Source: Yamagishiella unicocca (taxonomy: Eukaryota > Chlorophyta > Chlorophyceae > Chlamydomonadales > Volvocaceae). Taken from it: 64,000 nucleotides of DNA. Numbering within the stretch: the first letter of the stretch is position 1; each line of letters starts with the position of its first letter. A model generated the notes under the pieces. It did no database searches and was not told the DNA's origin. It worked only from the letters and a program-made list of their open reading frames with translations. This document shows positions 10,581 through 22,228 of the stretch, piece after piece. Position numbers and translations under genes: made by a program. Where the stretch lies: NCBI GenBank assembly GCA_003116995.1, contig BDSL01000005.1, positions 1,426,001 to 1,490,000 of the forward strand, written 5' to 3'.

Positions 10581-13500
10581 ATGGAATTCGACTTCACCTC
10601 TCTTGCCTTTGGGGTGAGAAGCCGTCCAACTCATTAGGATTGATGTACGATATGAGTGTAAACCTTGTTTACTGTTTCGAGCGCAGGGCGAGCAGCACAT
10701 TGTTGCATGGGACGCCAAGCGGATAGGTGAGAAACAGCGCTGACTGTTAAATTGGGTATAGCAATCAATAACTCGGGACGTTTGGGCTTAATACGAAGGT
10801 GCCTTGAAGCCGGACGACCAGCAGAACCTGAGCAAACTGCTCGATGTGTTCGGCAAGAAGTCAGCCGTCGCACAGGTGCGATGCGCACATAAATAAGCTT
10901 GGTGGTGTCACTTATATGAGTTTGGGCGCCTTGCTGAGCGCTTGGACTGAATGCTGCAGGGGCTGCAAACCCCCGTCACGGACATTCATCGCCTGCGCAA
11001 CACGGATCAGCGCCTTTATCTGTACACATACCGCCAATCATCAAAGACAGTCGTTCTGGGAGGTTTGAAAGTGGGATCTAAACGCCTCTACATACGCACG
11101 GTGAGCGGGCCGCGGGTTTGGGGGAGGAGCTGCGGCGGGCCGCGGGGCGTTTTCCACCCCACCCCATCCCTTCGCCGCCTCTACCGCACTATTTCATCTC
11201 TGGTGTTTGAATCTGTCGTACAGATCTCGGCGGAGCTGCGGGAGATTGAGCCGGTGTGCGTCCTTGACTTCTACGTTCACGAGTCGTGCCAGCGGCAGGG
11301 CGTAGGCAAGGCCTTGTTCGAGGTGCGTGTGCCCCAGGGATCGAACCGGGGTGCACTTCGTGGGGGCTTGCGAATCTAGTCCGGCCCTCATCAGGGACGT
11401 GCTCCGACGTCATTCAGGGCACAGTCCCAGTAACGTGCGCAGCACGTAGTGAGCTAACACCTCACGTCGCGCGTCGCCCCTGTTGTCAGCAGCACCCTGG
11501 AAGAGACTCCGTCCACCTCTCCTCCGCCTCTGCCGCTGCCCCGCCGTCCTCCCTGTAGCGCCTTCGACGCCCCGGGGTGCAAATAATCGGCGCCCCCTCA
11601 CAACGCCCCCTCCCCCCCCACTCCCGCACCTCGCAGCACTTCATCCACTCTGAGGGGTGCGATCCCGCGTGCATAGCGTACGACCGCCCGTCACCGAAGC
11701 TGCTGGCATTCCTCCGAAAGCACTACGGTAGGTTGCCCCCGAGGAGGACGACGTTGGAGGGTCTCGGGGTACCGTGGTCGTCAGCGGCTGAGCAGCGGTC
11801 CACAGGGGCAACGGTCCTCAGAGCCGGAGGGCTGCGGTCTGTGGTCTCCGGAAGGAGGAGAAGGTGGAGGAGGTGGAGGAGGTGGAGGAGGAGGAGGAGG
11901 AGGGCCAGGTGTACCCCGCCCCCGCGGTGTCACCGGTCTCACACCACCACCCCGCGGGACCTCCTGGAGGTGGTCGCTCCCTGGAAGGCACCTTCGTGTC
12001 AAATGAACTGTCGGAGCCAGAGACTCAGCGGTTGCGGTTACGGTTGCGTACGGCATGCTGCCCGGGCACACCGGCTGTGCGGTCGGGCTGCTATCCCACC
12101 ATCACGCCCGCCCCAGAGCCGTAGCCGTGCCATAGGGCCCCTTGAGCAAACACGACTCCGGCCTGTGAACCCCTCCCGCCCAGCGGTATGCCATCCCCAC
12201 CGACCCGCCCTCACCACCGAAATCACGTGCCACCGCCGCTCCCTCCCTCGGGTTTTCCTTGCAATCCCTCGCAGACCTCCAAGACTACGTGCCCCAGAGC
12301 AACAACTATGTCGTGTTCAACCGCTACTTCGAAATCAACCCCACGGCAGCCAGCGGCTCCCGGAGCAGCGGGGTGAGGGGAGGGGGAGGACGCGGGGAGG
12401 AGGCCGTGGGGGCGGGGTGGCGGCGGTTGGGGGGGGGGGACAGCATGGGGCAGCGGCGGACGCGGGGGGCATGGTTGCTTGGGTGGCTGTGTGTTCAGTG
12501 GTGGTGCCTCACGCACCGGCACTGTTGCGACCACCGTGCCTCCGGCGATCTGCCACCTGCCCCTGGCGCCACCACCTCCCTGCCCCTGGCGCCTGGCTCT
12601 CTTCGCGGTACCCGCACCCGCCCGTACCCGCCCTCGTCCCGCCTCAATCATACACAGCCAAACACAGCCACACGTGAACTGCCTGCCGCCCGTCCACCTG
12701 ACGGCAGCACTAGCAGGGTTCCCGGGGTCCCCGCCCCCCCTTCCAACCAAGAGAGGAGAGGAGAGGCGCTCACCCTCCCGCCCCCCGCAACTGCCTTCCC
12801 CCCCCCCCGCAGGGCCGCCTGAACAGCCGCGGCTCCGTGGTCTCTGTGGGCACCCCGCACATCCACCCCCTGCACGGCCCCCGGTCCACTCCGCCGCCGC
12901 AGCTCTCGCAGCCGCCCGGGGTGCACCCCGGCTGGGCCGGCGCCAACCCGCTCTCCGCGCCCAGTCCCTCGGCGTCCGGGCCGCCGCCGCCGCTGGGGCA
13001 GTCCCCCAGCTTCGGCCGCCGCTGGGCTGCCTCCACCTTCGGCTCCACCGCGGCCCCCTATCCCACCACCACCACCACCACCTCCTCCTCCGCATCCGCA
13101 CAAGAATCCGGTGGACAAGGAGCCTACCCGGAGGGCGGATATCGCCACAACGGGGATGCACTGGATGCGTTCTCGAGGGCTCACATGGGGGGCCAGCAGC
13201 AGCAGCAGCAGGCCCCCTACCAGACACAAACTGGGCGGCAGCCGGCGCCATGGGAGATGCCTGCAGGATTCGAGCCCGGTAGCTCTGGGCATGCAAGCGG
13301 CGCACCCCCTGCCAGCCGGGGCAACTACAGCACCCGCCCGCCCTGGGCGGTGGACGAGGGGGCGGGTGCGGGCAGCTCGGGGCAGGTCGGGGTTTCGGGG
13401 CCGATGTACGGCACCTCGCCGGCGCGGCCGGCGTCGCAGGAGCGGATGGCTGCGGGGACGAGCACCGGGGGTCGGGGGGGGAGTCAGATGGCGGCCATAC

Positions 13501-13787
13501 TGGGAGGCAGCGGCGGTCGGGACGGCGGCGGCAGCGGCGGAGGTCCGCAGCAGCAGCAGCAGCAGCTTGCGGCGATACAGATGGGGGGCGGCGCGGCTGC
13601 GGCGGCCGGGTATGGGCCTATGGGCGGCGGGGCGCAGCAGCAGTGGGTGACGGGGCCTGTGGGCACAGCTGGAGCTGGCGGGCGGGGGGGGGCTCCAGGG
13701 GGGGACGAGTCGGCGCGGGGCGCTGCGCGCATCCAGGCGGTGGCGCAGAGGTCCGGCGCCGGGGCAGCTGACTGCTTGGTGTGGTAG
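10581..13787 (+). CDS. ATAT1: Alpha-tubulin N-acetyltransferase (MEC-17/ATAT1 family)
   Basis: The enzyme acetylates Lys40 of alpha-tubulin from acetyl-CoA inside axonemal and stable cytoplasmic microtubules. Eight exons: 10581-10613, 10687-10726, 10799-10875, 10960-11100, 11224-11322, 11637-11727, 12275-12372, 12813-13787; every junction keeps phase, giving 517 residues. The start MEFDFTSLAFG matches the family N-terminus MEFPF. Other hallmarks are FGKKSAVAQ, GGLKVGSKRLYI, the block PVCVLDFYVHESCQRQGVGK (acetyl-CoA loop QRQGVGK and catalytic Asp region), AYDRPSPKLLAFLRKHY and VPQSNNYVVFNRYF. The catalytic domain ends near residue 190. The last exon adds about 324 residues rich in Gly, Gln, Ser and Pro with Gln runs, predicted disordered. 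That tail is much longer than the fold and not conserved. Confidence 0.95.
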
Positions 13788-15664
13788 CATGAAGACGGGG
13801 GTGTGATACAGAACTGCGAACATGTGTGTATTATGTTTGCTGGCCGCTAAGCCGTGTGGCTTCCATACTTGTAGGGTAGGGACGCCGTGGCTGAGGATAA
13901 CTTTTAGTATTTGACGATACCGTGATAGGTGCTGATATATGGTGCCAGGATGTACATATAAGAGTGCAGCTGCCGTCGGATATCATTCGGAGGGTAGGCT
14001 GGAGTACGGCCTGGATGAACTCTGCGCGAGTGTTAGGTAGGGCAGGCTGCAGGGCGGTGAGAGCGGAAGAGTAGGGTTTGTGAAGTGCAGACGCTAGGTG
14101 GGTGGAGGTGGCGGGGGATGGATGGGACGGCGCTGTTGTCGTGATTGCATGGTGGACGGATGAAGGCACAGGACGGGAGCTTTGCCACGAGTCAGGCCAG
14201 ACTGCGTCGGCACCATTGATAACGCCACGTCTCGGTAACACTGCGGGGCCGAGCAGCAAGCCGGCGGCGGTATGATATTTATAGTAATTCCATCCTGCGC
14301 CTTGCTGTACGGCGTGGGCTGCAATGGCCTCCAGGTCCCGGCAGTGCTAAGCTATCTAGTCAGGCCCTGCACACCGTGTGCTTGTAAGGGGCACGGATTG
14401 CCATGGCAGTAATGATCTCCTGATTACGAACGCACATCTGCCCGATGACAGAACTGTGGACAATGCGGTTTAAGGCCACCGCTGCCAAGGGGGCATGCAT
14501 TCCGACAGCACGGTAGATCAGCGAAGTGGAGAGCAAGGGGAGACAGTTCAGTTTTGGGGATGTGGGTGGTTAGCCCAACCTTAAATCAATGACAGGGGGC
14601 GCTAAAATTGCGCACATTAAGAATGTCTTCCTGTGGAGAAGACCCCTGTTCCATGCACTTCCATGCAACCTTAACGTACCCATGCCCATCTTCCGTCACC
14701 GTGGCACAGCGCCGCAGAAATAAGCTCGCGTGCACAAACAAACATGCGCACCCTGAAAGGCGAACGACATGCATACAGGTAAAGGCGTTGAGAATGAGAT
14801 GTTTCACACATCGATGCGCGTCGTCCATCACATCGATGAACCCACTTCATGCACAAAGCGCATGCTCGCGCAAATGTCCCGGCATCCAGACGAACGGTAA
14901 AAAACTGCACAGGGCATAGCATCTTGCCAGAGCGCAAAGTCGACGGCCCCATGACCATGGTCTGCTCCAAACTATCGTGCGCCTTTACGAACATCTTGGT
15001 AACTCGATAAGCCATGACGAGAAGGTCAATATTCTTCTATGCCCTTCCGTTACAGGCGCGGAAAAGATGTGGAGCGGAGACGCTCCAGGAGGGGCCCATG
15101 GGGGGGCGCGGCCAAAAGCTTCGCAAAGAATGCACGGAATAGACTCCACGGCACCCAGGGGGTACGACCCGTACCTGCATTAGCGCGCCAAGGCTTCTAT
15201 ACGATCCTACGTATCCTGCTGACCTCCGGGGCCGGCGCCGGCGTCCCGCCCCGTCCCCGGCGCACCTTAGGCGGGCTCATCACGCTCCTCTGACCTTGCT
15301 CGGAGCCAACCCAGGCGCACGCCTGAAGAGCTTACAGCCAAACTTCAGGCTCTTTAGCAAGATATCTCTGCGTAAGCTAAGCGGCGACGGGTTGCTAAGC
15401 GTCGGAGGGCAATCTGGTGACGGTGACCTCCGCATCGCCTCTGCCCAAGGTTAGGGGCTCTGCACGCTGTAGCTGCGCGTCCGGCACCATTCAGTCTATA
15501 ATGCAGCCTTGTATGGCGAGTTCGTGGCATCCTTTTTTAGCCGTTGCAGCTTGGTCAACGGGCCTCACTCTCTCTTCCCACAACGCGACTGGCCCCTCAG
15601 GTCGCACGTGGCGCGGAGCAGTTCTCGCCATCCGCTATTATCCAGGACCTTAAGCTAGCATAGG
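13788..15664. other. ATAT 3' UTR and SBP-gene upstream region
   Basis: No protein family seen on either strand. A TGTAA at 14383-14387 could end the ATAT transcript. The segment before 15665 should hold the SBP-gene promoter and 5' UTR. Confidence 0.5.
14383..14387 (+). terminator. TGTAA poly(A) signal, ATAT
   Basis: First TGTAA found downstream of the stop at 13787, giving a 3' UTR of about 600 bases. Confidence 0.5.
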
Positions 15665-18156
15665 ATGCAGGCTGCCGAAGACGCAGCTGCGGCCGCGGCC
15701 GATAGTGTTGCAACGCAGAATTTGATAGCTAATATTGCCAGCATCCTCCAGGGCACCACAGCAGCAGTGCCACCCGGACCGCCACCCAACCAGCAATTAG
15801 GGGTACAGCAGGGCGGCCCTGGTGGTTCACCAACGCAAAACCGGACCAACAGTAACGGCGGCAGCAATCCGGCCGGCGCGCAAGGCATGGGCCTCTCGCC
15901 TGGCTTGATACTGCTCCCGGCTGGCCTACCTTTCCCACTTCAGCTCAATGGACAGGGGCTGCAAAACCTTGCGCCGTACCTACACCTTCTACCGGGCCTG
16001 GGCCCAGGGGGGCTTGCAGGCGATGGCAGTGTGCCATATGCGCTGCCTCCCATGGGCGCTGAAATGCAGCTCAATCTTGCAGCACTGCTGGCAAGCGGCG
16101 GCCTCGACATGGATGGTCAGGGAGCTGACCTGTCTGGCTTAGACCCTACACGCAAAGCTGGCGGCATGGCGGGATCCAAGCGCCCTGCAGACGGCAGTGC
16201 CGGCGCGCCTTACAAGCGTGAACGCTCGGAGGAGGGCCGTGCGCGTGAGGTGAGCGGAAGTCATGGCGCGTAGTGTGCTGGGGGAGGAGGGGTGCACCGA
16301 CATGGGCGTTGGCGGCTTGCATAATCGCCTCAGCCCGGTATTTGACGCGCGATTGTCAACTAGCTGCGGCGAGCGCGAACAGGTTCTTACGCGGGCGTTG
16401 ATTCGAGGCATCGGCGTCGGATTCGGCCGTAGTCTTCCTGTTTCTAGCTATTCGCCTCAGCGCTGCCCGTGCCCTCGTTTTCCCCAATGCCGCTAACGGC
16501 AGGGCCGGCGCGAGATATACAGTCCATTCCCAACCTCCCACACCTGAAGGGCAAATGCCACGTGGATGGCTGCAACGCCGACCTCACTGGCCTGTCATCG
16601 TACTACCAGCGCTACCGTACCTGTGAGATACACCTCAAGGCGCCGTCCATCATAAAGGACGGCATGCAACAGCGGTTTTGCCAACAGTGCGGCCGCTTCC
16701 ACGAGCTGACCGAGTTCGATGGCAACAAGCGCAGCTGCCGTTCAAGGTAAGTGGGGGTTTAACGGGGACAGTGCAAGCATTGGTAGGCATGCGGTGACGG
16801 GAAGCATCATGTATGTTGAAAGGTGACAAGCCAGCCTTGAAAGAGTATCCAGAAGAGCTATTAATTTAGCTGCTGGTCCGCGGCCGTCAGCGATGCCAGT
16901 GTTAGTTGTGTGTCTTCGTGCCAGCTGAACCCAAAGGGCATGCAGCGCTACGGTGTTGTAGCCTAAGTATTGGTTTTGCGTTGTCGGCAAGCGATGACTG
17001 ATCGGGGGGCATGTCAAAGCACCGTCGTGTTCCGTTTCGACCAATTTCTTTTGTGCAAAAAGGAATGCAGCTGTCAAGCGAGCGTATACCGTCTGATTTG
17101 CTTAACCCTGCAGGCTGCAGAGTCATAACGTGCGCCGTCGGAAGCGCACCGAAGAGCAAATGGCAAACCAGGCGGCGGCCGAGAACCAGGCGGCGCAGGG
17201 GTCGGGTCCGGGTGGGATGCAAGGGCAAGGGCTGCCGCCGCTGGGTCAAATGTCGATGCAGCAGCATAGCCTGCTTGGGCCGCAGTCTAACCTGACGGAT
17301 TTGCTGCAGCATGCTGCAGCAGAGAGCCTGCTGAACTCTGCGATGGCGGGCGCTGGGCATGATCCGTCGAAGCAGCAGAAGCCAGGTGGTTTCTCAGGTG
17401 AGAATGGCGCCCGGTTGGCAGTTGTATTGTGTCTGAAATGACGGGGTTTCCTGCTAGGCGAAGGTTTAGTCATACACTGAGAAGGTTGTGCACACTCATG
17501 CTAAATCAGATAGCATCCACTGCGCTTCCTTCTCAGTAGTTGTGCATGTAACGGCTAGCACTATATGTGTCAATACCTAGTCGTAGAGTGAATTGTGTTT
17601 GGCATAATCCGAAACTCCATGTTGACCATTTGCCATGCTGCTTGGCACACTGCAACGTTTAATTAATGAAGCCCAACCCGCGTATGCTTGACCAAATGTC
17701 TCAATTGCAGACGAAGCGCTGGCTGCAATCCTCAGCAGCCTGCCACCAGGACTCCTGAACAGCCTTAACCCGCCAGACGCAAACCAGGCGGCACTGCAAC
17801 TAGCGTTGCAGGCTGTGGCCACCGGCAGCGAGCATTTGGCTCCTCCCCTGCTGGACAGCCTGTTGAAGTCAGCCGCAGCAGGCGCAATGCCAGGACACGC
17901 GCAGGGGGAGCTGGCGCCTCAAGACCTACAGCAGCAACTGGCGCTCGCATTAGCGGCAGGGCCAGCAGGAGCGGCATCACTTGGAGGGGAACCTTCAGGA
18001 GACCCAACTGGGCTCGGCGGCCACGTAGGAGATGTGCACGTACACCACCATGTCTCGCACCACGGTGACCTCCACCACACCAAGCCGGACGGTTCTGTGC
18101 CAGGGGGCCCTGGCGGGCACGAAGGTCGCCAACTTGACGGGGCAGCGCAAATGTGA
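15665..18156 (+). CDS. SBP-box (SQUAMOSA promoter-binding-like) transcription factor
   Basis: SBP proteins are plant and green-algal zinc-dependent transcription factors that bind GTAC cores. Exons 15665-16249, 16523-16746, 17114-17397 and 17711-18156 join in phase to 512 residues. The SBP domain (about residues 205-283) spans the second and third exons: KCHVDGCNADLTG and YRTCEIHLKAP form the first zinc site, RFCQQCGRFHELTEFD and KRSCRSR the second, and the nuclear signal is HNVRRRKR. An intron splits RSCRSR|LQSHN, the conserved intron place in this family. The N-terminus is a low-complexity Ala/Gly/Pro/Leu segment. The C-terminus is Ala/Leu/Gln-rich and ends in a His cluster (HVHHHVSHHGDLHH). 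The acceptor of exon 2 was chosen for phase; a few residues there may differ. CRR1, the copper-response regulator of Chlamydomonas, belongs to this family, but nothing here proves that role. Confidence 0.94.
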
Positions 18157-19676
18157 TGGGGGCCGTGCCAGACGTAGGCGTTAATCTGGGGTAGGGCCCC
18201 ACGGTCTTTTGCCAAAGCCATCTATGCAGGCTCCGGGTACTAAGTGGAATTACATAACGGGTGGAGGTAGGCTGTTTGGATTGGTTGTATCCTGTACAGG
18301 GGATGGTGAAGCTTCACCTGAGGCTTGGTGTTGTAACGGCACGGGTACGTCGTGTTTGTTGTACTATGGACGGGCAGCAAAAACGGATTTGTTGTATGGA
18401 ACATTTTGAGGGAGCCGCACTTCCGCGACTTGCGTTGCTGCCACTCATGGGGGGTAAGTCTTGAATGCCTTGCAATTTTAGTGCAGAGGTCGGCTGTGGA
18501 TCCGCCTACGCCGCCAGCTTTATGCTGTGCGGCGCGTGCTTTCACGAATGGCTGGCCTGGTGCGGATTTATTTGTCGAGAATTATGGCCCGAGCTCATTT
18601 GCCCCGCCATGTCATTCAGAGCGGCATGCATCATATATGCATGTGTCCAGCAAGTCGTCGCACGGTTATTCGCGCAGACCGGCTGTAACATCGTGGACGT
18701 ACTTGCGCACGACTCGTACCAGGAGAACGATTCAGTCAGGGACGTCCGGGCATCTAACCATATATTCGAACGTTAGGCATAGCAGGCAATGTTCCAAGCC
18801 TGGATGGGGGTTTGAAGTAGGGCTCAACCATGGGGTTGTATGCAGGGACTGGCAGGGAATTCCCGACTTCGGAATGGGTCCATTGATACGGGAAAGTCTG
18901 CAAAAGCTGCTGAGACCGCGCTGTATGTGGTGTAGGATGTTGATGCACCACACCCAGAAACAAACCGAGGGGGAGCAGTACGTCGGTCCGTCTTCACCCG
19001 GCTGTCCTCGCGTAACATTCGTGAAATGCTTATATCGCCAACGCGCCTGGATACTACGTATTTGAGGGCACGACTGCGCTGATGCCTGTCCAAACCAGCT
19101 GCGCGCTACATTACTGCCGTCGCGGGAGGCCGGGTGGCCGGCATTGAGCCTTCCGGGCATAAGGCGACAAGCATGCATTCTGAAAAACGTCTTGCAACGA
19201 CACGTATTCAACTACTATCAAATGGGTTCAATCTCGCCAACTGAATTCTCTAATCCTGCAGTGGCTGGTCGAGTTCACCAACGAGCAGGTTATCGGGAAC
19301 CAGCTTGCTCGCTTCAGCAATGCAATCACCGACATAATTCGACAGTATAATATTTCACATATAACACGTTAGATTGCTTTCTTAACCAATGAGATACGGT
19401 AGCAGGTCATGAGCCGCATCCCAATACTTCTGCACAGAGCAGGATTGGGACAAGAATTGCATAAATTATTCAATAAACAGATGTATGCAAGTAGCAAATG
19501 CAGGAACACATTGCTGCAGAAGTAGCTTTCCCGGAGTTTGGGCTCCAAAACGCTCCGATCTCTCATCTCTGGCCGTACAGTTCCGTACACTTTGCTGGAA
19601 CAGATGACTTGCGCGAAGCACGTTTACTACTGTGTCACCGTTGCCGTGCCACCCCTGCCCATACCGAGCATCAAAG
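18157..19676. other. SBP-gene 3' UTR and LHCA upstream region
   Basis: No coding family recognised. A TGTAA lies at 18332-18336, 176 bases after the SBP stop codon, with another near 18683. The promoter of the antenna gene must lie upstream of 19677. Confidence 0.5.
18332..18336 (+). terminator. TGTAA poly(A) signal, SBP gene
   Basis: First TGTAA after the SBP-gene stop codon at 18156. Confidence 0.5.
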
Positions 19677-21164
19677 ATGATTGCTGCTAAGAGCCAGGTT
19701 GCTCTGGGGCGCCGCGCCCAGGTTCGCGGCCAGCGCGCCGTGTGCGCTGCGTCTGCTCGCTCGACCTGGCTGCCTGGCCTGAGCGCGCCCGCGCACCTGA
19801 AGGGCTCCCTAGCTGGTAAGGCGCTCGGGCGGCTTCATCGTTGGTCGGATGACCAGGGATACGTGATTGCAACAGCGGAAGTGCTGTAGATGACAGCGAA
19901 TCCTTGCATGTTAATCAAAGCATGAAATTTTCATGTGAAAAGTGATGATCGGGCCATTACACAGCAGCACGGTCGCCCAGGCTCCAGAGTCTCGTATCTG
20001 CGCTTGACCCTCGCCAGCCCGGAGCACAGCGATCTGACGAGTCGATTTCATGGTATCCTTGTAGGTGACAGTGGCTTCGACCCGCTTGGCCTGGGCCAGG
20101 ATGAGGGCCGCCTTAAGTGGTAAGCAATGTCAGTTTCCGTATGGGCGACGCTTGCGCCTTCATGGGGAAGCTTCCTGCTGACTGAAAATTCCTTCAGGTA
20201 CGCTGAGGCTGAGAAGACCAACGGCCGCTGGGCTATGATGGCCGTTACTGGTATCCTGGGCCAGGAGCTGCTGGGCGTGTCCCCGTCCTGGTACGAGGCC
20301 GGCGGCAAGGAGTACGATATCCCCGCTACTCCCCTGACCGCCATTGAGTTCATCGTGATGGGCTTCCTGGAGATTAAGCGCTACCAAGGCTTCAAGCAGA
20401 CCGGCACGGTGGGGGGGGGGTCGGTATGGGTTGGTCATAACGAGGACTGACTGTTAATTGGCAGCTATGACATCTCGTACGCGATTTCAATGCTGAATAA
20501 TCAAGTTCTGTTGAGATCTTCGCATGTTTGATGCCAAATATAGCTGAAGCCACGTGATTGCTACTGAATTGCCTGTTGGGGATGGTATGTTTTTGGAGCA
20601 GGACACGTTCATCGCTTGGTGGTCACCCAGACTTGATTCCATCTTGCGGGTTTGCACCTGTTTCGATCTCCCCCTGCAGTCTGGCTTCATCAACTCGTTC
20701 CCCTTCGACCCGGCTGGCATGAACTCGCCGTCGATGGCCACCAAGGAGGTCAAGAACGGCCGCCTGGCCATGGTGAGAAGACTGTCCGAATGCCAGCAAC
20801 TTCCGTGTTCCGTTCTTTGGCGTACGCATCACGGTATCTCACTTGCGGACTCACTACGTCGCTTCACCGCTTATGCGCCCGGGGGAATCACTGACGTCGC
20901 CGATTTACGTACCTTGTCTTGTAATTGTAATTGAGTCCCGTCAATTCGTGACGTTGCATCCTCAAACCTATGGAGCAGAGACATCTTGTACCGAAAACAC
21001 TCTTTGCTGTTGCGTAGGTTGCTTTCGTCGGCTTCGCCACTCAGGCCCTGGTGACCCGCACTCAGCCCGTGGAGGGCCTGACGAAGCACCTGTCGGACCC
21101 CTTCGGCAAGAACATCACCTACTACGTGACCCACCTGCCGGAGGTGCTGGCTGGCACTGCGTAA
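19677..21164 (+). CDS. LHCA: Chlorophyll a/b-binding protein, photosystem I antenna (LHCA) type
   Basis: This thylakoid protein carries chlorophyll a/b and carotenoid and passes excitation to photosystem I. Exons 19677-19815, 20065-20119, 20198-20408, 20680-20772 and 21018-21164 give 214 residues in phase. The N-terminal 25-30 residues (MIAAKSQVALGRRAQVRGQR) look like a chloroplast transit peptide. WLPGLSAPAHLKGSLAGDSG and FDPLGLG form the mature N-terminus. Membrane helix 1 carries AEKTNGRWAMMAV, helix 2 TAIEFIVMGFLEIKRYQG, and helix 3 KEVKNGRLAMVAFVGF with the ExxNGR chlorophyll-binding signature. FPFDPAGMNSP and DPFGKNITYYVTHLP are typical of LHCA proteins and unlike LHCB. The residue before GRWAM in helix 1 is Asn instead of His, as in red-shifted Lhca proteins. 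I cannot assign the exact paralogue number. Confidence 0.95.
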
Positions 21165-21567
21165 ATGCGACATTACATGTCGGACGAGCGCGTGCGTTTC
21201 GGTCGGATGCTCTATCCTCGCGGATTGGAGTCATCTGCCTTTCGCCGAGTGCCGCGATGGCTCGGCTATCTCTACGGGCACTCAAGTCGCTAGTGCAGCG
21301 CCTGAGGGCTGGTGGCGTATGTAGCTGGGATGGTGCGGAGGTGATGAGGCGCCATGCTGGCCACTGCTGCGGGCAGCATGCTGTACAAAGCAGCGGTAGC
21401 GCCGCTTCCAGTGACTTCATGTTGCTGAATGTGAGGCTGCATGCAGGCCAGACGGGCGGATGACGGGCGCGGATTGATGACGGTGTGATAGACTCCAGGC
21501 ATAGGGTTTTCCCCTCCACAGCAGTCTCTATGCACACGACGTTTTTGTACATCAAGCGCACTGGTCG

Positions 21568-21572
21568 TGTAA
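21568..21572 (+). terminator. TGTAA poly(A) signal, LHCA
   Basis: TGTAA about 400 bases after the stop codon, followed by an AT-rich stretch. Confidence 0.55.
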
Positions 21573-21700
21573 AATAGGCCATCACGGCCTGAGAAGAACA
21601 TTTTCATTTTGCGAACAATCTGCGGAAGCCGGCAAATTCTGTATGGTGTAACGCAGCGTCTGCTGTGATGATGGTCTCACAAAGTAAGGGCAAACGGTAG

Positions 21701-21705
21701 TTACA
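21701..21705 (-). terminator. TGTAA poly(A) signal, GT69-jacalin gene
   Basis: Forward ttaca, 524 bases beyond the stop codon of the minus-strand gene. Confidence 0.5.
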
Positions 21706-22228
21706 CGAAATACGACATGCGGTACGGGAGATGTGACTAGGGAAAACACATCGACCATCATAGACGTACCGTCTACATGCGATACCCTTGACTGTCACCT
21801 TCGCCAAACGATGCCTGCCAAGTATTGTTACGAAGTCATAACGTAAATCGGCAATCTTCGATCATTTACCGCCGACTTGCGGCAGGTACAGTTTGTCCCG
21901 ATTAAACTCGGGCACCGGTTAATTCGTTTCGCTCAGATGCTGCAACGATAAGACGGTAGACTGTCTAAAATAATAGAATGACAGCAGAGTGTTAATATAT
22001 GACAGCAGAATGTTGAAGTCGCAACCTAGCATGACTCGGTACAATGCCATCGCCGACCGTCATGACCGTCACGTTGTCGACGTGTTCACGCCGTTCCGCC
22101 CTGGAAAACCACTGCCCTGCATACCTTCCGGGAAAACCCTCACCCTGTGCGTCCATCCCGAATCATAGCGCCGCGACAAACGCAGCGGCACCTCACGCTC
22201 CACCTCTACCTCCGACTCAGCTGCACCT

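Larger units (their letters stand above)
21165..22228. other. Convergent 3' UTRs of LHCA and the GT69-jacalin gene
   Basis: No gene seen. The + strand TGTAA at 21568-21572 and the - strand TGTAA (forward ttaca) at 21701-21705 suggest that the two transcripts end little more than 100 bases apart. Confidence 0.55.
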
